The position numbers and the translations under genes were made by a program. Of a stretch of DNA of 37,579 nucleotides, positions 8,332 to 16,507 are shown piece by piece; within the stretch, counting starts at the first letter, position 1; every line of letters begins with the position of its first letter. Source of the stretch: a virus; IMG/VR virus record IMGVR_UViG_3300044729_004440, positions 1 to 37,579 of that record. One strand, written 5' to 3'. The notes under the pieces were generated by a model. That model was given only the letters and a program-made list of their open reading frames with translations, did not search any database and had not been told where the DNA came from.

Positions 8332-8996
8332 CCATCTCCGCGACCCTCACCCGGCTCGTGCGCGACGCCATTCGCGCCGCGCTCTTCGACGTTCACACGG
8401 CCTTCCCGGCGCGCGTCGAGGGCGTGAGCCGCGACTCGATCGGCTGGCGCGTCGACGTCAAGCCGCAGTACTACCGCTTCCTCGCGAAGCGCGGCGGCGG
8501 CGAGGTGCGCGAGGAGTTGCCCGTCATCCCCGACGTGCCCGTGCTCTGGCCGGCGGCCGGCGGCTGGGGCATCGCGATGCCGATCGAGGTGGGGGACCAC
8601 GTCCTCGTCGTTGCGAGCGAGCACGCGATCGGGCAGTGGCGCGCGCGAGGAACGCTCTGCGACCCGCAACTGCGCGAGCGTCATGGTCTGTCGGGCTGCA
8701 TCGCGATCCCTGGCGCGGGGACGGCTGTCCGCGCGTTCGCCGATGGCGTGTCCGCCGCGGCTCAGGCAGGCATCATCATCGGCAAGGACGGCGGGATCCA
8801 GATCGCCATCTCCTCGACGGAGATCAAGCTGGGACGCAGCGCGAGCAAGGCGCCAGCGACCGCGCCCGAGGTCTTCACCGAGTTCACCAAGATCAAGACG
8901 ACCCTCGACTCGCTCAGCGGCGCGACGTTCGGCACGCCCTACGTCGCGCCCCTGGACGCGTCCGCGATCGGCGCGTCGAAAGTGAAGGTGGAGTGA
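8328..8996 (+). CDS. Central spike protein (gp138-like)
   Basis: A 222-residue baseplate spike. Residues 15-110 match the Gp138-type OB-fold N-domain: a 'FPARVEGVSR...WRVDVKPQYYRF' start, then 'EELPVIPDVPVLWPAAGGWGIAMPIEVGDHVLVVASEHAIGQWRA'. A short beta-helix-like C-terminal part contains 'GIIIGKDGGIQIAISSTEIKLG', as in membrane-piercing needles. Start GTG 8328 overlaps the hub stop (GTGA). The protein would cap the hub and pierce the outer membrane. Confidence 0.8.
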   Translation: MTISATLTRLVRDAIRAALFDVHTAFPARVEGVSRDSIGWRVDVKPQYYRFLAKRGGGEVREELPVIPDVPVLWPAAGGWGIAMPIEVGDHVLVVASEHAIGQWRARGTLCDPQLRERHGLSGCIAIPGAGTAVRAFADGVSAAAQAGIIIGKDGGIQIAISSTEIKLGRSASKAPATAPEVFTEFTKIKTTLDSLSGATFGTPYVAPLDASAIGASKVKVE

Positions 8997-9400
8997 TGGA
9001 CTTCGCCATCGCAGAGACCGTGTCTGCAGCCAACCCCATCGCGGGCGACCTGTCGTTCGACGCTGTCGCCCAGCCGGAGTTCGTCACCGGCGTGGAGGCC
9101 ATTGCCCAGGACGTGCGCACGAGGCTGCGCTGGTTCAAGGGCGAGTGGTTCCTCGACGCGCGCACCGGGTTCCCGTGGTTCCAGCGCGTTCTCGGACAGA
9201 AGGTCACTGAGCGCGTCGTCGAGTTCTTCCTGCGCCGGACCATTTCCGAGACACCTGGTGTCGCGCGGATCGCCTCGATGCGGGTGTCGATCGACCGTCG
9301 GACCCGTGAGCTCACGGCGTCCTTCTCGGCAGTGGCCACGAGCGGTGCAGTGATCGACTTCTCTGACTTCGTCCTCGGCGACGTCGCGGAGGTCGCATGA
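8996..9400 (+). CDS. Baseplate wedge protein, gp25/W-like
   Basis: A 134-residue protein of the gp25-like baseplate wedge family. The signature 'VRTRLRWFKGEWFLDARTGFPWFQRVLGQK' (about residues 37-66), followed by 'FFLRRTISETPGVARIASMRVSIDRRTRELTASFSA', is typical of this lysozyme-unrelated wedge fold that initiates sheath assembly. Start ATG 8996 shares a base with the spike stop (TGATG), and its stop overlaps the J-like gene (ATGA). Confidence 0.85.
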   Translation: MDFAIAETVSAANPIAGDLSFDAVAQPEFVTGVEAIAQDVRTRLRWFKGEWFLDARTGFPWFQRVLGQKVTERVVEFFLRRTISETPGVARIASMRVSIDRRTRELTASFSAVATSGAVIDFSDFVLGDVAEVA

Positions 9401-10593
9401 CCACCTACGGACTCACGTCCTTCGGGTTCTGGCGCAAGCCGCTCGAGCGCATCGTCATCGAGCTCGAGGAAGACCTCAGAAGCGAACTCGGCGAGGAGCT
9501 GAACACGAAGTCAGGCCCGATGCACCAGTTCATCGGGACCTTCGCCAGCCCTCTTGCCGAGCAGTGGGAGTTGCTCGAGCTCGCCTCAGCGTCCATCGAT
9601 CGCGGCGCGGCCGAGGGCGCGCTCCTCGATGCGCTCGGCGCCCTCACCGGCACAGCCCGAGACGCAACTCGGCCGAGCACCGTCACGCTCACCCTCACCC
9701 TGTCCGCCGCGTGCACCGTGCCAGCCGGATCGGTCGTGTCGCGCTCAGGCGATCCGACGGTCCGCTTCGTCACGACCGAGGCCGTCACGGTCGGCGCAGC
9801 TGGCACGGAGACCGTCACGGCGGAGAGCGAAGGCGACGGGGCGATCGAGGCCCCCGCTGGCACGCTCACCGTCATCGAATCGCCCGTGTCCGGCTGGGCG
9901 AGCGTGACGAACGCCGCAGACGCGACGCTCGGGTCGGCCCAGGAGACCGACGAGGCTTACCGGGCGCGACAGGTTGCCGAGCTCGAAGCGAGCGGCGCGG
10001 GCACGATCGACACCATCCGCGCGCGCGTCCAGCGGGTCGACGGCGTGATCGATGTCCTCGGCTACGAGAACCGCACCGACGAGCCGGACGGCGCGGGGCG
10101 ACCCGCGTACAGCTTCGAGATCGTCGTGTGGGACGGGTCGCCAGCCGCGGCATCGAACAACGACATCGGTGCGGCGATCTGGGAGACGCAGCCCGCGACC
10201 GCGCGTTCCTACGGGGCCACGTCGGTCACCGTCGCCGATGAGGCGGGCGGACCGCAGACGGTCCTCTTCTCGCGCGTCACCAAGCGCAACGCGTACCTCG
10301 AGGTGCAGATCACAGCCTCGACCGCGCTCGGCTGGACGAGCGGTCTCGCGGACACGGTGAAGTCGGCCCTGGCGGCCTGGGGTGACGCGAACCTCGGTGT
10401 CGGCGACGACGTCGTCCGTTCGCTCCTCTCGCGTGTGGTGCACGACACCAGCGCGTCGATCACCAACGTCTCGGCCGTGCTCACGGGATGGACCGCGAGC
10501 CCGCTGACCGCGGCTGATCTCACCGTCGGCGAGCGCGAGGTCGCCGACATCGACACGGCACGGATCGTCGTGACCGTCACCGTGGTGCCCTAA
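9397..10593 (+). CDS. Baseplate J-like wedge protein
   Basis: A 398-residue J/gp47-family wedge protein. It has the N-terminal 'LEEDLRSELGEELNTKSGPMHQFIGTFASPLAEQWELLELASASIDRGAAEGALLDALGALTGTARDATRPST' region, a central beta-domain (TVPAGSVVSRSGDPTVRFVTTEAVTV...GDGAIEAPAGTLTVIESPVSGW), and the family's 'QETDEAYRARQVAELEASGAGTIDTIRARVQRVDGV' hallmark (about residues 185-220). It forms part of the iris of the baseplate. The stop is TAA and overlaps the next ATG by 1 nt. Confidence 0.9.
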   Translation: MTTYGLTSFGFWRKPLERIVIELEEDLRSELGEELNTKSGPMHQFIGTFASPLAEQWELLELASASIDRGAAEGALLDALGALTGTARDATRPSTVTLTLTLSAACTVPAGSVVSRSGDPTVRFVTTEAVTVGAAGTETVTAESEGDGAIEAPAGTLTVIESPVSGWASVTNAADATLGSAQETDEAYRARQVAELEASGAGTIDTIRARVQRVDGVIDVLGYENRTDEPDGAGRPAYSFEIVVWDGSPAAASNNDIGAAIWETQPATARSYGATSVTVADEAGGPQTVLFSRVTKRNAYLEVQITASTALGWTSGLADTVKSALAAWGDANLGVGDDVVRSLLSRVVHDTSASITNVSAVLTGWTASPLTAADLTVGEREVADIDTARIVVTVTVVP

Positions 10594-11498
10594 TGCCCGT
10601 CACCGTACTGACCAAGACCGACGAGTCGATCGGACGCGAGAAGCAAGAGCAACCGCTCAACACACTTGTGCCCGTCGACCTCGATTTCTACGAGACAGCC
10701 GAGGAACACGAGCGCCAGAAGGACGCGCTCATCGAGCACGCGAACGCGATCAACGACCTCGAGGACAGCGTCGGCTCGATCCCAGGAGCCATCCTCTACG
10801 ACATGCCCATCGCGACCGCGAGCGTGGGTGTCGCGGTTCGGTTTCGCACGAACGGCGACACGGGCACGCCGTCGGGCACCGCGGCGAAATCGCTTGTCGC
10901 GTACGAGTCGTACCCGAACAAGCAGGCACTGCGGCTGTCCGCCACCGGCCTCAATGGCGGGCTCGTGTGGCCCGTGCTCCACGGCATCACGCTTCCCGAG
11001 GAGTACATCTTCGAGGTGGAGATCGCTGGCCTTGACGCGGCCAGCGGAGGCAACAAGGGCCTCATCTTCGCGATGTGCGATTTCTACTCCGAGTCCGGAG
11101 TGGATTCGGTGCGCGGGCTTGTGCACGAGCACTATCGCGGGTTCGGCCAGGTCGACACGCGAACGGTCGCGCGCCTCACCGGCCCATACGCTGCAGTCAA
11201 CAACGTCATCACCACGAGCGGCTGGCCGAACTTGCCCAACTACAGGCAGCGAACGCCCCTCGCCCGCTACCACGTACGTCGCAAGCTAACAGGCGGGCTC
11301 GGGACGCCGGCTCAGTGGTCGCTGCGAGCGGTTCACGAGGGCAACGGCAGTTCCGATCTGCCGTTCCACCTCAGCGGCGTCGTCAACCCGCAGACCGACT
11401 TCGACGGAAGGACCTTCGACGAGATCGGCATCGGCGTCTTCGGGGCGTCGGGCAACATGAACATCGACATCGCGAGACTGCGCATCCGCGCCGCCTGA
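10593..11498 (+). CDS. Unknown protein in baseplate cluster
   Basis: A 301-residue protein not recognised. Residues 1-55 are charged and helical (DESIGREKQEQPLNTLVPVDLDFYETAEEHERQKDALIEHANAINDLEDSVGS), suggesting a coiled-coil or attachment segment. Residues 60-300 are beta-rich with aromatic-glycine turns (YIFEVEIAGLDAASGGNKGLIFAMCDFYSESG; QWSLRAVHEGNGSSDLPFHLSGVV; RLRIRAA end), similar in texture to lectin-like jelly rolls. It is inserted between the J-like and I-like wedge genes, which are usually adjacent. A baseplate-attached appendage or receptor-binding protein is plausible but unproven. Confidence 0.75.
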   Translation: MPVTVLTKTDESIGREKQEQPLNTLVPVDLDFYETAEEHERQKDALIEHANAINDLEDSVGSIPGAILYDMPIATASVGVAVRFRTNGDTGTPSGTAAKSLVAYESYPNKQALRLSATGLNGGLVWPVLHGITLPEEYIFEVEIAGLDAASGGNKGLIFAMCDFYSESGVDSVRGLVHEHYRGFGQVDTRTVARLTGPYAAVNNVITTSGWPNLPNYRQRTPLARYHVRRKLTGGLGTPAQWSLRAVHEGNGSSDLPFHLSGVVNPQTDFDGRTFDEIGIGVFGASGNMNIDIARLRIRAA

Positions 11499-11504
11499 GG
11501 AGCC

Positions 11505-12176
11505 GTGCCGACGTCATTTCCACACAGCTTCGGGTACGACCCCAGCATGACGAGCGTGGCGGGCACATCGCTCGCGCTCGATCTCACGCACGTCGATCGC
11601 GCGCACACCCGGCTGCTGACGCAGTTCAAGGGCAAGCCGCGGATCGAAGGCGTCGTCCGCGCGCTCGTCCGCCAGGTCGTGCACCTCGAGGTGGCGACGT
11701 GGCAACTGCTCGTCGAGCGCCTGCTCTCGACCGCTGCTGGCCAGGTGCTCGACCGACTGGGCGAGATCGTCGGAGTGCGGCGCGCTCCAGGCGCGAACGA
11801 CGCGCGACACCGTCGACGCATCGGCGTGGAGATCAGCGTGCTCAGGTCTCGCGGTACCGCGGGAGACCTCATCGGCATCGCGCGCCTCTACTCGGGCGAA
11901 ACCGACGTGGCCATCGACCAGAGACTTCCGTGCGAGGCCGCGGTGGTGCTCGCGTTCCAGCTCGACGGCGACGAGTGCTTCGAGCTCGCGCGGCTCATCA
12001 CGCGAGCCAAGCCGGCCGGACACCGGGTCACGACCGAGTACCTCGTGCAGCCAGTGGCGGAGTCCCTCGCGTTCTCGAGCGAACTCTCTACTTGGGAACC
12101 AGGCAATGACGCGACCGGGTTCGGCTGGTCGGGCGATGCAACGCTCGGCGGCTCGCTCGCCGGCGTGACGGAGTGA
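11505..12176 (+). CDS. Baseplate wedge / tail protein I-like
   Basis: A 223-residue protein starting at GTG 11505. The middle region 'VVRALVRQVVHLEVATWQLLVERLLSTAAGQVLDRLGEIVGVRRAPGANDARHRRRIGVEISVLRSRGTAGDLIGIARLY' has the pattern of gpI/DUF2612-type wedge proteins ('LE.a...l...r.ld.A.G.qLd.lG.ivg..R....D..yr..i...i..n.s.Gt..dl'). These connect the wedge to the tail fibres. The C-terminus is short and beta-rich (ESLAFSSELSTWEPGNDATGFGWSG). The following gene is a fibre-like protein, which fits this adaptor role. Confidence 0.75.
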   Translation: MPTSFPHSFGYDPSMTSVAGTSLALDLTHVDRAHTRLLTQFKGKPRIEGVVRALVRQVVHLEVATWQLLVERLLSTAAGQVLDRLGEIVGVRRAPGANDARHRRRIGVEISVLRSRGTAGDLIGIARLYSGETDVAIDQRLPCEAAVVLAFQLDGDECFELARLITRAKPAGHRVTTEYLVQPVAESLAFSSELSTWEPGNDATGFGWSGDATLGGSLAGVTE

Positions 12177-12178
12177 CG

Positions 12179-13330
12179 ATGGCGACTCGACCCCTCAGCG
12201 TGCCCACCTGGGCGACCGACGAGACCTACACGGCCACGGGCGAAGCGTGGGACGACGAGCCCACCAAGGTCGCGCCCGCGCCCGCCAAGCAGGCCGAGGG
12301 CGTCGAGCCCGGCGAGCGCTTCCCCGCCGATCACTTCAACTGGATATTGAACAAGCTCGGCGGCTGGGCGGCCTACCTCGCGATGGTGCCGCTCGTGAAC
12401 TGGATCATCCGCACGCACGCCACGTCCGGCACCCCCACCGCGGCGGTCGCGGTGGCGACGAGACCGTGGCTCGGAGAACTCGACGCCTTCATGGCCATCT
12501 TCGCCGCGGGCGGTGGCGGTCGGGCGCAGCGATCGACAGACGGCGTCTCGTGGACAGACCTGTCCGGGTCGCTGACTGGCACTCTGAACGACATCGCGTG
12601 GATGGGCGGCAGCGTCAACAAGTGGCTCATCGCGGCGAACGGCGGCGTCATCTACCACCACGCGTCCAACACCGGCGGCGCCTGGACGACGGCCGGCCCC
12701 GGCTCGGGCGACCACTTCAACGCCATCGCCGCCAACGACGACGGCGACCTCGCGATCGCGGTCGGCGAGAACGGCCGCCTGTACTCCTCGACGAACGGCA
12801 CCGCGTGGACGAGTCGCACGAGTGGCACCGCGGAAGACCTCCGCGACGTCGCCTATGGCGGCGGCCGATGGGTGGCAGTCGGCACCGGCGCTGGAGTCGA
12901 CGACTGCATCATCACTTCCACCGATGGCACCACCTGGTCGAGCGTTGCGCTCGGTCCGGCCACGACAGTCACCCACGTCGTCTACGACGCCGAGTCCGAG
13001 AAGTTCCTCGTCTTCGCTGGGACGGACGTGAGGCAGATCGACGCAGCCACCGGCACGCTGTCCGCGAGCGTCGGCACGCTGACGTCTGCCCCGACGGCAG
13101 TTGCTGCGGACGGCGACGGCACCGTCATCGTCATCTCGAGCATCTACATGCAGGTCAGTTCGGACGCGGGCGTGACGTGGACCGCCCAGACATGCGTGAC
13201 GCAGGGGACGAGCGTGCTCACGAGCTTCGACGGCCTGTGCTGGAATCCCACCCTCGGGTGCATGATGGCGGTGGGTGAGGACGGGGCCGCTGGCGCGCCG
13301 ATCGTGGCGCAGTCGATGAGGACGCGGTGA
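12179..13330 (+). CDS. Tail fibre/spike with beta-propeller-like repeats
   Basis: A 383-residue protein. ATG 12179 is chosen because GGAG lies 5 nt upstream; GTG 12173 in frame is the alternative. The N-terminal 75 residues include 'PGERFPADHFNWILNKLGGWAAYL', a segment common in phage tail fibres. From about residue 105 onward it has repeated 'STDGVSWTDLSGS', 'SSTNGTAWTSRTSGT', 'STDGTTWSSV' and 'SSDAGVTWTAQ' motifs. These are Asp-box-like sialidase/BNR repeats indicating a beta-propeller. No catalytic residues can be assigned. Likely role is receptor or polysaccharide binding. Confidence 0.75.
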   Translation: MATRPLSVPTWATDETYTATGEAWDDEPTKVAPAPAKQAEGVEPGERFPADHFNWILNKLGGWAAYLAMVPLVNWIIRTHATSGTPTAAVAVATRPWLGELDAFMAIFAAGGGGRAQRSTDGVSWTDLSGSLTGTLNDIAWMGGSVNKWLIAANGGVIYHHASNTGGAWTTAGPGSGDHFNAIAANDDGDLAIAVGENGRLYSSTNGTAWTSRTSGTAEDLRDVAYGGGRWVAVGTGAGVDDCIITSTDGTTWSSVALGPATTVTHVVYDAESEKFLVFAGTDVRQIDAATGTLSASVGTLTSAPTAVAADGDGTVIVISSIYMQVSSDAGVTWTAQTCVTQGTSVLTSFDGLCWNPTLGCMMAVGEDGAAGAPIVAQSMRTR

Positions 13331-13740
13331 TGGACGACATTCCCGACACGGGCACGGGCCGCGCACGAGCGCAGGCGCACGAGCCGGGCACGCGTTCGAG
13401 CGAGAACGCGATCGACCTCGCGGCGATCAAGGCGACGCTCACCGCAGCGGATCGCACCGCGGCGATCTGGCGCGGACTCGGGTCACTCGCGGCGACGATC
13501 GCAATCTCGATCGCCGGCTGGGCGCTCTCGCTCGCGCAACAGGCCGCCGTCGACCACGTGCGCGTCGAGCGCCTCGAGGCCGTCGAGAGCGGCAGGGCCG
13601 ACCGCATCGAGCGTCTCGTCGAAGAGCAGGGCCGCCAGCGCGCCGTGCTCGAGCAGATGCAGGAAACGCTGCGCGAGGTCCGAGAGGACCTGCGCGACCT
13701 GGCACGCCGCAACCCCGGCGGGGAACGAGGATCACGATGA
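13330..13740 (+). CDS. Single-span membrane protein with coiled coil
   Basis: A 136-residue protein starting at ATG 13330 (overlapping the previous stop; an in-frame GTG is at 13327). It has a hydrophilic N-terminus, one predicted membrane span around residues 52-68 (LGSLAATIAISIAGWALSLA), and a long charged helix (VERLEAVESGRADRIERLVEEQGRQRAVLEQMQETLREVREDLRDLARR). Such proteins are frequent next to holins and fibre genes in phages, but the function is unknown; lysis or membrane anchoring are options. The stop overlaps the next start. Confidence 0.7.
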   Translation: MDDIPDTGTGRARAQAHEPGTRSSENAIDLAAIKATLTAADRTAAIWRGLGSLAATIAISIAGWALSLAQQAAVDHVRVERLEAVESGRADRIERLVEEQGRQRAVLEQMQETLREVREDLRDLARRNPGGERGSR

Positions 13741-14576
13741 AGCTCCCCCGTCTCGAATGGCCGACGGCCGTCGTGCTCGTCGCGGTGATCGCGGCGATCG
13801 TCGCTGTGTGGATCACGGCACCCGACCATCGCGGCGACATCCTCGCCGCGCTCGGCACCACAGGCGCCGCCGTGCTCGCGCTCATGCGCGCGCTGTTCCC
13901 GCCCCCGCCTCCCCCGCCCGCTGCCCCGCCGAGCCCTGGCGGCGACAGCGACGGCCCGCCGACGCGCCCGCGCCGCGTGACGATGCCCTCGACCGCTGCC
14001 CGCGTCGGCTTCGACGCGAGCGAGAAGCGCGCGCTCGACACCTCGCTCAAGCTGCTCAACGCGTGGCACCGCGAGACGCGCCGTCGCATCCCGCGCCTCG
14101 CTGCGATGCACAAGGCCGGTGCGATCGCGCTCGTCTCGATGCTCCTCGCCCTCACCGGCTGCGGCGCCTCCGCGCTTCGCACGCACCAGACGATCGCGAC
14201 CATCGCGCGCGTGTCGGTCGTCGCGGCACACCCCGCTATCGATGCCGCGTGCGAGGTGCGCATGCACCAGTGCACCGACGCCACGTGCCTCGATGGCGTC
14301 CGTCGCGACTGCGAGACCGCGATCATCGCGCGAGGCGTCGTGCACGAGGCGGTCGAGTCGTACGTCGACACGATCAAGATCGCTGCGCACGCCGAAGAAG
14401 GCCGCGTCGGCCCGGCCCTCGACACCGCGCTCACGATGCTCGCGCGCGCGTACGAGACGGCACGCGACACCATCGCGCGGACGACGGGCTACCAGCTGCC
14501 CGAGCTGCCTCCCGAGGCGCTCGCCATCCTGCGCGCGCTCGCGTCTGGCGCGGCATCGCTCGCGGGGGGCGCGTGA
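13737..14576 (+). CDS. Holin-like N-terminus fused to lipoprotein-like domain
   Basis: A 279-residue protein with an unusual plan. Residues 9-26 (WPTAVVLVAVIAAIVAVW) and 36-52 (ILAALGTTGAAVLALMR) are two membrane spans, as in small holins. They are followed by a proline-rich linker (PPPPPPPAAPPSP) and a basic helix. At residue 124 an in-frame Met opens a near-ideal lipoprotein signal peptide (MHKAGAIALVSMLLALTGC, cysteine 142). After it come Cys-containing and helical segments (CEVRMHQCTDATCLDGVRRDC). The second half could be made separately by internal initiation, although no strong Shine-Dalgarno precedes 14106. A lysis role (holin/spanin) is inferred. Confidence 0.7.
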   Translation: MKLPRLEWPTAVVLVAVIAAIVAVWITAPDHRGDILAALGTTGAAVLALMRALFPPPPPPPAAPPSPGGDSDGPPTRPRRVTMPSTAARVGFDASEKRALDTSLKLLNAWHRETRRRIPRLAAMHKAGAIALVSMLLALTGCGASALRTHQTIATIARVSVVAAHPAIDAACEVRMHQCTDATCLDGVRRDCETAIIARGVVHEAVESYVDTIKIAAHAEEGRVGPALDTALTMLARAYETARDTIARTTGYQLPELPPEALAILRALASGAASLAGGA

Positions 14577-14785
14577 GCGTCGCTCCGGCCCTCGTCGCGA
14601 TGACGCTCGCGCTCGCGTCGCCGTTCGCGTGCGGCATGCCCGCGCTCGACACCGGGCGGCAACGGCTCGACTCGACGCCCTACCGCCACGAGCGCGCAGA
14701 GAAGGCCCGTCCGGGCAGCGGAACCAAGCGAACCTACAGGCGTCGTCGCGCCCGCGAGCGCGCACGGATGGAGGCCCTTCGATGA
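14573..14785 (+). CDS. Small secreted or lipoprotein-like protein
   Basis: A 70-residue protein from GTG 14573 (GTGA overlap upstream, ATGA overlap downstream at 14782). Residues 3-18 are hydrophobic (VAPALVAMTLALASPFAC), giving a signal-peptide-like start with a Cys after SPFA; the lipobox is imperfect. The remainder is strongly basic (KRTYRRRRARERARM). It may belong to the lysis cassette as an Rz1-like component, but nothing beyond size, signal and location supports that. Confidence 0.5.
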   Translation: MSVAPALVAMTLALASPFACGMPALDTGRQRLDSTPYRHERAEKARPGSGTKRTYRRRRARERARMEALR

Positions 14786-15264
14786 CGATCGACCCCACAA
14801 TCATCACGATCCTCGTCGAAGCCGCGAAGGCTGCGGGGCCGCTCCTCGCCGGCTTCCTCGAGGCGCTCGCGGACGACCACCGCGAGGCCGTGCTCGACGC
14901 GCTCGAGCGGGACACGAAGGCGCTCGACGCGGTGCCGTCCACGGCCGAGGCGCTCGCTTCGATCGCCGCGATGTACGAGCGCCACCGCGCCCGCGTCCAG
15001 GCGCACGAGCAGGGGCACGCGAACGCGATCATGGAGCGCATGCGCATCGCTCCGACGACCGAACTCGCGCTCCGCAACCTCGCGGCCTCGCACACGCTCT
15101 CGTCGGAGGAACGCGTCGAGGTGGGCATCGCGCATCGCCTCGTGCGCGCCGCGCTCGACGGGCGCCTCGCGATCACGCCGGGCCCGCTCGATCCGCCGAC
15201 GCTGCCCGGCGCCGCACCGCTGCCGCTCGCCCTCTCCGGCGAACCGAACCACTCGGAGGACTGA
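14782..15264 (+). CDS. Hypothetical phage protein
   Basis: A 160-residue protein, function unknown. It begins with a mildly hydrophobic helix (TIITILVEAAKAAGPLLAGFLEALA), continues as a charged helical protein (MYERHRARVQAHEQGHANAIMERMRI), and ends in a Pro-rich stretch (PGPLDPPTLPGAAPLPLALSG). No catalytic motif is visible. It is coupled to the upstream gene by ATGA and followed after 2 nt by the next gene. Placement between lysis-like and fibre genes gives no firm role. Confidence 0.65.
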   Translation: MTIDPTIITILVEAAKAAGPLLAGFLEALADDHREAVLDALERDTKALDAVPSTAEALASIAAMYERHRARVQAHEQGHANAIMERMRIAPTTELALRNLAASHTLSSEERVEVGIAHRLVRAALDGRLAITPGPLDPPTLPGAAPLPLALSGEPNHSED

Positions 15265-15266
15265 CC

Positions 15267-15602
15267 GTGGCGAAGACGATCACGCACCGCGCGGGAGACA
15301 CCTTCTCGCGATCGGCGACCTGGAAGGTGGGCGGTGTCGCCGTCGACCTCACGGGCTACACCGTCGCGTGCGACATCGTCACCGCCGCGGGCCGCACGCT
15401 CGTCGATGCAGCCGACGTCACGATCGACGCTGACCAGGTGGCGAACCCGGGGAAGTTCACGATCGAGGTGCTCGACACGGATGCGTGGTCGCCGGGCGTG
15501 CGCCTCGCGTTCTTCGTGCGCTTCACGTCGCCGTCGGGACACAAGCGCAGCTCGCCGTGGTGCCTCATCGACGTCCTCGCGGACGCGCCCGAGGCCGCGT
15601 GA
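15267..15602 (+). CDS. Small beta-sandwich tail accessory protein
   Basis: A 111-residue protein from GTG 15267. The pattern '[47 protein letters not shown]...[42 protein letters not shown]' is that of small Ig-like/BppU-N-like domains often encoded next to phage tail fibres. It probably acts as a fibre base or adaptor. The stop overlaps the collagen-like fibre start (GTGA), suggesting the two are made together. Confidence 0.65.
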   Translation: MAKTITHRAGDTFSRSATWKVGGVAVDLTGYTVACDIVTAAGRTLVDAADVTIDADQVANPGKFTIEVLDTDAWSPGVRLAFFVRFTSPSGHKRSSPWCLIDVLADAPEAA

Positions 15603-16498
15603 GCGAGTCGACGCTCATCCTGCGCGACGCTGGCAGCGAGCTCGTCATCGAAGGCGACGACGGTGCGGAGCTCACGCTCGTCGGCGACTCCGAGGTGCTC
15701 GAGGTCGACATGGGCACGATGGGCCCGCAGGGGCTCACCGGGCAGAGCGCGTACGAGCTCGCGGTCGAGGAAGGCTTCGTGGGCGACGAGGCCGCGTGGC
15801 TCGCGTCGCTCGTGGGCCCGCAGGGTCCGACCGGCGCGACTGGTGCAACCGGCGCGACAGGTCCAGCGGGACCTACGGGCGCCACGGGCCCGGCAGGCCC
15901 GCAGGGAGATCCTGGCCCGACGGGCGCGACAGGGGCCACCGGTCCGACGGGCGCCACCGGCCCCGCTGGACCGCAGGGCGACCCCGGGCCCACGGGTGCG
16001 ACCGGCGCAACCGGGGCGACGGGGCCTGCGGGCCCGAAGGGCGACACGGGAGACACCGGGCCCGCGGGCTCGACGGGGCCTGCTGGGCCGACCGGCGCAA
16101 CAGGACCGGCAGGTCCCACTGGTGCAACTGGCCCAGCAGGGCCCGGCGTGCCTGTCGGCGGCACCGCTGGTCAGCTGCCGGTCAAGGCAAGCGGCACTGA
16201 CTACGACGTCGCATGGACCGACCCGCCCATTCGCGGACGCGCCACGCTCGACTTCGGCACGCGAGGCACGGTCGCGAGCGTCAGCGTTGCGAGCGCCACC
16301 GTCACCGCGACCTCGCGCGTGATCGCGAGCATCGCTGCGGTTGCGAGCGCCGACCACACCGCCGACGAGGCGCTCGCAGAAGACATCGAGGTCCGCGTCG
16401 GCCCGATCACGGCCGGCGTCGGTTTCGACGTGCGCGGCATCGTGCGGAGAGGCCGCACAAGCGGCGAGTTCTTCGTCGACTGGATTCAGCTCACCTGA
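15599..16498 (+). CDS. Collagen-like tail fibre protein
   Basis: A 299-residue fibre protein from GTG 15599. The N-terminal ~75 residues form a globular segment (including [37 protein letters not shown], a motif common at fibre bases). About 105 residues of uninterrupted Gly-X-Y repeats follow ([13 protein letters not shown]..., up to GPAGPG), predicting a collagen-like triple helix. The sequence '[24 protein letters not shown]' is the usual transition in phage fibres. The C-terminal ~90 residues are beta-rich and probably the trimeric tip. Confidence 0.85.
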   Translation: MSESTLILRDAGSELVIEGDDGAELTLVGDSEVLEVDMGTMGPQGLTGQSAYELAVEEGFVGDEAAWLASLVGPQGPTGATGATGATGPAGPTGATGPAGPQGDPGPTGATGATGPTGATGPAGPQGDPGPTGATGATGATGPAGPKGDTGDTGPAGSTGPAGPTGATGPAGPTGATGPAGPGVPVGGTAGQLPVKASGTDYDVAWTDPPIRGRATLDFGTRGTVASVSVASATVTATSRVIASIAAVASADHTADEALAEDIEVRVGPITAGVGFDVRGIVRRGRTSGEFFVDWIQLT

Positions 16499-16507
16499 GA
16501 GGCAGAC

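Noticed and set aside
13218-15542. 774-codon open frame on the minus strand
   Set aside because: It is antisense to several well-supported genes; composition is Arg/Ser/Ala noise caused by strong GC bias at third positions.
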